From an uncultured Bacteroidota bacterium (GTDB lineage Bacteria > Bacteroidota > Bacteroidia > NS11-12g > UBA955): DNA of 8,275 bases. Positions 4,694-8,275 of the stretch are shown one piece after another (positions within the stretch are counted from its first letter, which is position 1; every line of letters begins with the position of its first letter). The DNA is taken from NCBI GenBank assembly GCA_903959115.1, contig CAJBVU010000273.1, forward strand, positions 1 to 8,275. Direction: 5' to 3'. The notes under the pieces are model-generated. The model worked only from the letters and a program-made list of their open reading frames with translations. It ran no database searches and had not been told where the DNA came from. A program made the translations under genes and the position numbers.

Positions 4694-6976
4694 ATGCGTA
4701 AATTATTACTTTTCGTTATACTCTTTTTTTCATTGACTGTTGTTCATGCGCAATTGAATTACCGCATAAATCAAAATGGTTTCAAGTTGATGGATGGATC
4801 CAAACAAATAGAAAGCCCTTTTTGGGGTGGGTTTAATTCGCCTCAATTCCAACACATGGATCTGAATGGAGATAAGTTGTTGGATATCATCGTTTTTGAT
4901 CGGTATGATTCTAAGGTGATGCCATATTTGAGACTTGAGAATGATGTATTTCAATACGCTCCGGAATATGAAGCATCGCTTCCTAAAGGATTGTACTATT
5001 ATAAAACCGCTGATATCAACAGCGACGGGAAATGGGATATTTTTACCTTGTCTGAAAGTAGTAATCTACTCATTTATATCAACAGAACTACCCCAGGATC
5101 AAACAAGTTGAAGTTTCAAGACGTGGGTCAATGGTTTTATCGTAATCAAAATGACAGTAATCAGGCCATTTGGTACAATCCCTTGAGTTTATCAAAGTTT
5201 GATTTGCCTGAAATATCCGACATAGATGGCGATGGAGATTTGGACATTCTAACTTACGATGCAAGTAACGTAACCTACAGATTATATAAAGATGTTCGAG
5301 TTGAGAAAGGTTGGAGTCGTGATACATTCGAATTTCAAATCATGGATATCTGCTTCGGATATTTTGTTGAAGGTTTCGACAATTCGATTGTGTTAGGAGA
5401 ATGCCCTGAATATAAAATCAAGCTCAAGCCCAGACACAATGGTGGCGCTTCCAGTTTTATGTACGATTATGATGCCGATGGTGATAAAGAATTGATTATT
5501 TCAAATATAGGTTTCCCTAGATTTACCTTTTTGGAAAACGGTAAAGCGCAGGCCAAATCTTATTATGATACGATGGTTGCCTACGATACCATTTTCCCCA
5601 GAAATACTGTCGCTGCCAATCAAATCATGTTCCCCGCGGGTTTTTTGGTGGATATTAGTGGTGATGGTGTGCAGGATTTGGTAATCGCCCCAAACAACTT
5701 TACCGATGTCAAAGAAACCAACCAAATATGGTATTACAAAAATTTGGGTCTGGGCAATAAGCCCAATTTCCAGTATGAGAAATCTACCTTGTTTACAGAT
5801 AAAACGTTGGACTTAGGTGCTCGCACAGCTCCGGTTTTTGTAGATGTTGATGCAGACGGCGATCAGGATTTGCTTGTTGCCAACAATGGTGATTATGAAA
5901 TAACAAAAGGATTGCGAGATCGAATTGCCATGTTTGAAAATATTGGCGACAAGAGAAATCCAGTCTATACTATCAAGGATCGCGACTTTATGAAATTCTC
6001 CGATTCTTCAGATTCTACATATCGTCATATCTTGCCAACTGTGGGGGATATTGATAGCGACGGGGACGTGGATTTATTAATTGGATTAATTAATGGTAGA
6101 ATTGCCGTTTATGAAAATACGGCTGGCGCCAACAAGCCAGTGAAATGGGTATATAAAACCCGAGATTTATTAAAGGTTTCCATGGAAACGGGTGAGACAA
6201 ACGCAGCTCCTTTTCTTTATGATTACAATGCCGATGGCAACATGGATTTATTGGTTGGGTATTACAACGGTCGCGTTTCATTATTTGAAGCGGCAAATAA
6301 AACCTATGATAATTATTCGCTTAAAACACGCAATGCTTGGGGCGCTCGTGGCAATGAATGGAGAGATGATGTAACCCCTGGTGATTGGAAATATTTTGGA
6401 TATTCAGTTCCTAGAGTCACAGACCTGAATGGCGATGGCAAAAAGGAGTTTTTGGTTGGTACCGCTTATGGTTACACCAGACAATATCAAATTGATGGAC
6501 ATCCGTATACAGATTCATTACTTGAAGATAGTAGCTGGTTTTTTCAATATACCGTGTCGGATTCTACGATGCCAAAAATGGGTTCGCGTGTTGTCCCCGC
6601 ATTTGCCGAATTAACGGGTGATTCACTGCAAGAGATGGTATTTGGACTGGGTAGAGGAGGTTTGATGTGGGCAAATTCTTTGAATACGAAAAAACCATCT
6701 TCAAACGTCAAGTCTATTGAATCAATTGCGGCAAACTTATATCCCAATCCCGGATCCAATATCGTTTTACTAAGTCGCTCCAAAGGTGCAACAAAATCGG
6801 ATTGGAACATCGAATTGTATAATTTACAATCTCAATTGCAATACAAAACCCATCTAGGTTCCGGAGAACAAGGTGTTGGAATTCCGATACAAAATTTAAG
6901 TAATGGGGTGTATTTTGTTAAAATTACCAATTTGGAAGGGCAGAATGCCTCAATTAAGCTGATTGTGCAGCATTAA
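4694..6976 (+). CDS. Secreted FG-GAP/VCBS repeat protein with T9SS type A sorting domain
   Basis: A 760-residue exported protein of unknown specific function. The first 19 residues form a Sec signal peptide (MRKL, a hydrophobic core, then VHA before Gln20, a good signal peptidase I site). The body holds ten copies of an Asp-rich loop of the DxDxDGDxD type spaced 51-82 residues apart, the hallmark of FG-GAP/VCBS repeats that fold as calcium-binding beta-propeller blades. Residues from about 672 to the end are a T9SS type A C-terminal domain: LYPNP (682-686), IPIQNLSNGVYFVKI, and a terminal KLIVQH. The family precedent is transport by Sec to the periplasm, then by T9SS across the outer membrane with removal of the C-terminal domain, leaving the protein surface-anchored or released. 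No enzymatic domain is recognisable; adhesion or ligand binding is an inference from the fold. It is a single-gene unit with an inverted repeat in front, and its last 23 bases overlap the convergent ABC gene. The signal-peptide region contains a run of seven T (4724-4730). Confidence 0.93.
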   Translation: MRKLLLFVILFFSLTVVHAQLNYRINQNGFKLMDGSKQIESPFWGGFNSPQFQHMDLNGDKLLDIIVFDRYDSKVMPYLRLENDVFQYAPEYEASLPKGLYYYKTADINSDGKWDIFTLSESSNLLIYINRTTPGSNKLKFQDVGQWFYRNQNDSNQAIWYNPLSLSKFDLPEISDIDGDGDLDILTYDASNVTYRLYKDVRVEKGWSRDTFEFQIMDICFGYFVEGFDNSIVLGECPEYKIKLKPRHNGGASSFMYDYDADGDKELIISNIGFPRFTFLENGKAQAKSYYDTMVAYDTIFPRNTVAANQIMFPAGFLVDISGDGVQDLVIAPNNFTDVKETNQIWYYKNLGLGNKPNFQYEKSTLFTDKTLDLGARTAPVFVDVDADGDQDLLVANNGDYEITKGLRDRIAMFENIGDKRNPVYTIKDRDFMKFSDSSDSTYRHILPTVGDIDSDGDVDLLIGLINGRIAVYENTAGANKPVKWVYKTRDLLKVSMETGETNAAPFLYDYNADGNMDLLVGYYNGRVSLFEAANKTYDNYSLKTRNAWGARGNEWRDDVTPGDWKYFGYSVPRVTDLNGDGKKEFLVGTAYGYTRQYQIDGHPYTDSLLEDSSWFFQYTVSDSTMPKMGSRVVPAFAELTGDSLQEMVFGLGRGGLMWANSLNTKKPSSNVKSIESIAANLYPNPGSNIVLLSRSKGATKSDWNIELYNLQSQLQYKTHLGSGEQGVGIPIQNLSNGVYFVKITNLEGQNASIKLIVQH
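4859..6634 (+). other. Ten FG-GAP/VCBS calcium-loop repeats within the secreted protein
   Basis: The loops begin at residues 56 (DLNGDKLLD), 107 (DINSDGKWD), 176 (DIDGDGDLD), 258 (DYDADGDKE), 320 (DISGDGVQD), 384 (DVDADGDQD), 452 (DIDSDGDVD), 510 (DYNADGNMD), 577 (DLNGDGKKE) and 639 (ELTGDSLQE). The 2nd, 3rd, 6th and 7th are near-ideal EF-hand-like loops, and the last is degenerate. After several of them a second conserved patch follows, such as RIAMFENIGDKRNP, RIAVYENTAGANKP and RVSLFEA, as expected for consecutive propeller blades. Ten blades exceed the usual seven of a single integrin-like propeller. Confidence 0.88.
6707..6973 (+). other. T9SS type A C-terminal sorting domain (part of the secreted protein)
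   Basis: Residues 672-760 show the usual layout of this domain: the YPNPG turn at 683-687, a beta-rich middle with IELYNLQSQL, then GVGIPIQNLSNGVYFVKI and a Lys-containing end (KLIVQH). Such domains are recognised by the T9SS outer-membrane translocon and normally cleaved by PorU-type sortase. No T9SS machinery gene lies in the window. This is the strongest single marker that the organism belongs to the Bacteroidota. Confidence 0.9.
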
Positions 6977-7610
6977 TCTCTGTAACGTTAAATACTTGAT
7001 TACAATAGGTTTTCCACTCATCCTCCCGATTGGATGCAATGATTAGTGCGCGGTTTCCCAAATAGGTGTTTAGCAGTGTTTCATACATTTGATTACCATT
7101 GATATCAAGGTTTGTAAGTGGTTCATCTAAAATCACCAACGATTCGGTTCCCATCAATGCCATGCATAACTTTACACGTTGTTTCATCCCACTGGAAAAG
7201 GTGAGGAGTGCTTTGGTTTTTGTATTCATTGAGAATCCACAAATGGATATCAAATGATCTAGGGTGACTCCGGAAGCAAATCCTTTTACACTATGATGAA
7301 AATTAAACCATTCCTCCAAGGTGAATTCCTCGGGTAATTCAAGCGCAGGAGATGCGAGTGCAATGTGTTTGTACCATGAATCAGAAGAGATCCGCGTGCC
7401 ATGAATATCTATCCAATTGATACTTCCTTCAGTTGGGTTGGTCTGACCAGAAATCATCAAGGTGAGGGTTGATTTCCCACTGCCGTTTCCACCCAAAACA
7501 GCCAATCGTAATGGCGGATTATTATTACTCAAATCTAACTCAAGATTCAAATGTCTAAACAACCATGTTCGATGGTAGTTTTTGCCACAATCTTGAAAAA
7601 CTATTTTCAT
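6954..7610 (-). CDS. ABC transporter ATP-binding protein, stand-alone, with altered Q-loop and switch histidine
   Basis: A 218-residue nucleotide-binding domain with no membrane segment. Visible: Walker A GGNGSGKST (40-48); an ABC signature of the form FSSGMKQR (138-145) in place of LSGGQ; Walker B and catalytic Glu in SLVILDEP (157-164); and the D-loop LTNLD (165-169). Two usual residues are missing: where the Q-loop Gln is expected the protein reads ALASPALEL (84-92), and at the switch His it reads IIASNRED (190-197), with Asn194 replacing His. The gene follows lpxA by 2 bases, so the two are cotranscribed, which makes a link to envelope biogenesis possible but unproven. No permease gene is visible; a partner could lie outside the window. 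I recall similar short ATPases in other Bacteroidetes but cannot give them a name or substrate. The ATG at 7610 directly follows the lpxA stop and starts a normal first beta-strand. The 3' end overlaps the convergent secreted-protein gene by 23 bases. Confidence 0.9.
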   Translation of the reverse strand: MKIVFQDCGKNYHRTWLFRHLNLELDLSNNNPPLRLAVLGGNGSGKSTLTLMISGQTNPTEGSINWIDIHGTRISSDSWYKHIALASPALELPEEFTLEEWFNFHHSVKGFASGVTLDHLISICGFSMNTKTKALLTFSSGMKQRVKLCMALMGTESLVILDEPLTNLDINGNQMYETLLNTYLGNRALIIASNREDEWKTYCNQVFNVTEINAAQSA

Positions 7611-7612
7611 TG

Positions 7613-8275
7613 TTATTTAGCGATGTACCCTTTCATGATACCACGATCCGATTCTTTGATGAATTGTAATATCTCATCTCTTTCAGTGGTAGGTGAAAAT
7701 TCGGTCTCAATAATTTTAATTGATTTGGCAGTATTGTAACCCTTAACAAACAAGGTTCTATAGATATCCTGAATCTCGGCAATCTTTTCGGTTGAAAACT
7801 CTCTTCTTCTAAGTCCTACGCTATTAACTCCCTCATAACTCAATGGTTCACGCGCTGCTTTTGTATAGGGAGGTACATCCTTTCTTACAAGGGAGCCACC
7901 GCTAATCATGGCGTGACGTCCAATTTTTACAAATTGATGTACCAACGCGGCGCCACCAAGAATCGCCCATTCACCAACAGTTACATGCCCTGCAACCTGC
8001 ACGCTGTTGGCTAAAATACAGTAATCTTCAATTACAACGTCGTGAGCCAAGTGAACATAGGCCATTAACAAAACGTTGTTACCAACTTTTGTTAGTCCAG
8101 AGGCCTTGGTTCCTTTATTGATTGTAACATACTCGCGAATTGTGGTATTATTTCCAATGACCGTGAGTGTTTCTTCGCCATCAAATTTCAAATCTTGAGG
8201 AATAGCACCGATGGAAGCACCTGGGAAAATCCGACAATTTTTTCCAATTCGAGTTCCTTTGAAAATGGTTGCACC
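7613..8275 (-). CDS. lpxA: Acyl-ACP--UDP-N-acetylglucosamine O-acyltransferase, 5'-truncated by window edge
   Basis: LpxA transfers a 3-hydroxyacyl chain from ACP to UDP-GlcNAc, the first step of lipid A synthesis, as a cytoplasmic trimer of left-handed beta helices. The frame is open to the right edge; 220 codons are visible against 262 in E. coli, so about 40 N-terminal residues lie outside, and the TTG at 8191 is an internal codon (context PQDLKFDGEE). Visible: hexapeptide-repeat sequence; the catalytic base region YVHLAHD, where the second His (codon at 8042-8044) matches E. coli His125; AGHV and VHQF, matching His144 and His160; and GLRRREFS before the helical C-terminal domain. At the position of E. 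coli Gly173, which sets acyl-chain length, this protein also has Gly (MISGGS), which suggests a long (C14 or more) 3-hydroxyacyl donor. It is upstream of and cotranscribed with the ABC ATPase gene. Other lpx genes, expected nearby, would be to the right. Confidence 0.97.
   Translation of the reverse strand, partial: GATIFKGTRIGKNCRIFPGASIGAIPQDLKFDGEETLTVIGNNTTIREYVTINKGTKASGLTKVGNNVLLMAYVHLAHDVVIEDYCILANSVQVAGHVTVGEWAILGGAALVHQFVKIGRHAMISGGSLVRKDVPPYTKAAREPLSYEGVNSVGLRRREFSTEKIAEIQDIYRTLFVKGYNTAKSIKIIETEFSPTTERDEILQFIKESDRGIMKGYIAK

Noticed and set aside
4724..4730. Run of seven T in the signal-peptide codons as a phase-variation tract
   Set aside because: Seven bases is short for slippage-based switching, and Phe-rich signal peptides in an AT-rich gene produce such runs by chance.
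4859..6634. Repeated Asp-rich segments as DNA-level tandem repeats or a CRISPR array
   Set aside because: The similarity is at protein level (FG-GAP/VCBS loops); the nucleotide sequences differ and the spacing is irregular.
8189..8191. TTG (complement) at 8191 as the start of lpxA
   Set aside because: Conserved LpxA sequence (IGAIPQD) continues upstream in frame to the window edge; this is an internal Leu codon.
1..8275. A new defence, mobile or biosynthetic system
   Set aside because: All six genes are housekeeping, transport or surface-protein genes with recognisable families; no cluster of unknown genes, recombinase, nuclease or repeat array is present.

Overview
The window is a stretch of chromosome from a member of the Bacteroidota (Bacteroidetes), most likely an environmental, aerobically respiring one. 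The evidence is a secreted protein ending in a type A sorting domain of the type IX secretion system (T9SS, found only in this phylum), a short NuoG of the kind I associate with this phylum, genes lacking clear Shine-Dalgarno sequences, and a good match to the Bacteroidetes promoter (TTG, then TAnnTTTG). I cannot place it below phylum level.

Layout, left to right. (1) Positions 1-3155, + strand: the end of a nuo (respiratory complex I) operon: nuoF (5' end cut by the window edge), nuoG and nuoH, separated by 2 and 7 bases. A strong intrinsic terminator at 3179-3207 closes it right after nuoH, where many genomes continue with nuoI. (2) 3206-4525, - strand: murF, the last cytoplasmic amino-acid ligase of peptidoglycan precursor synthesis, running head-on into the terminator. 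(3) 4526-4693: a 168-base divergent intergenic region with a good promoter candidate for murF and, facing the other way, a long bulged inverted repeat just upstream of the next gene. (4) 4694-6976, + strand: a 760-residue exported protein with a signal peptide, ten FG-GAP/VCBS-type calcium-loop repeats and a T9SS sorting domain. (5) 6954-8275, - strand: an operon with lpxA (5' end cut by the right window edge) followed 2 bases later by a gene for a stand-alone ABC ATPase, whose 3' end overlaps the secreted-protein gene tail-to-tail by 23 bases.

The genes serve separate jobs: NADH oxidation and proton pumping (nuo), cell-wall precursor synthesis (murF), lipid A synthesis (lpxA), a probable ABC export or regulatory ATPase, and a cell-surface protein. 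I see no CRISPR array, tRNA, rRNA, insertion sequence, phage or defence gene, and no evidence of a wholly new system. The observations most worth checking are a Lys-to-Glu change in MurF at the site of the usually carbamylated lysine, the compact NuoG with two CxxC pairs replacing the large C-terminal domain, an ABC ATPase lacking both the Q-loop Gln and the switch His, and the inverted repeat upstream of the T9SS cargo gene.
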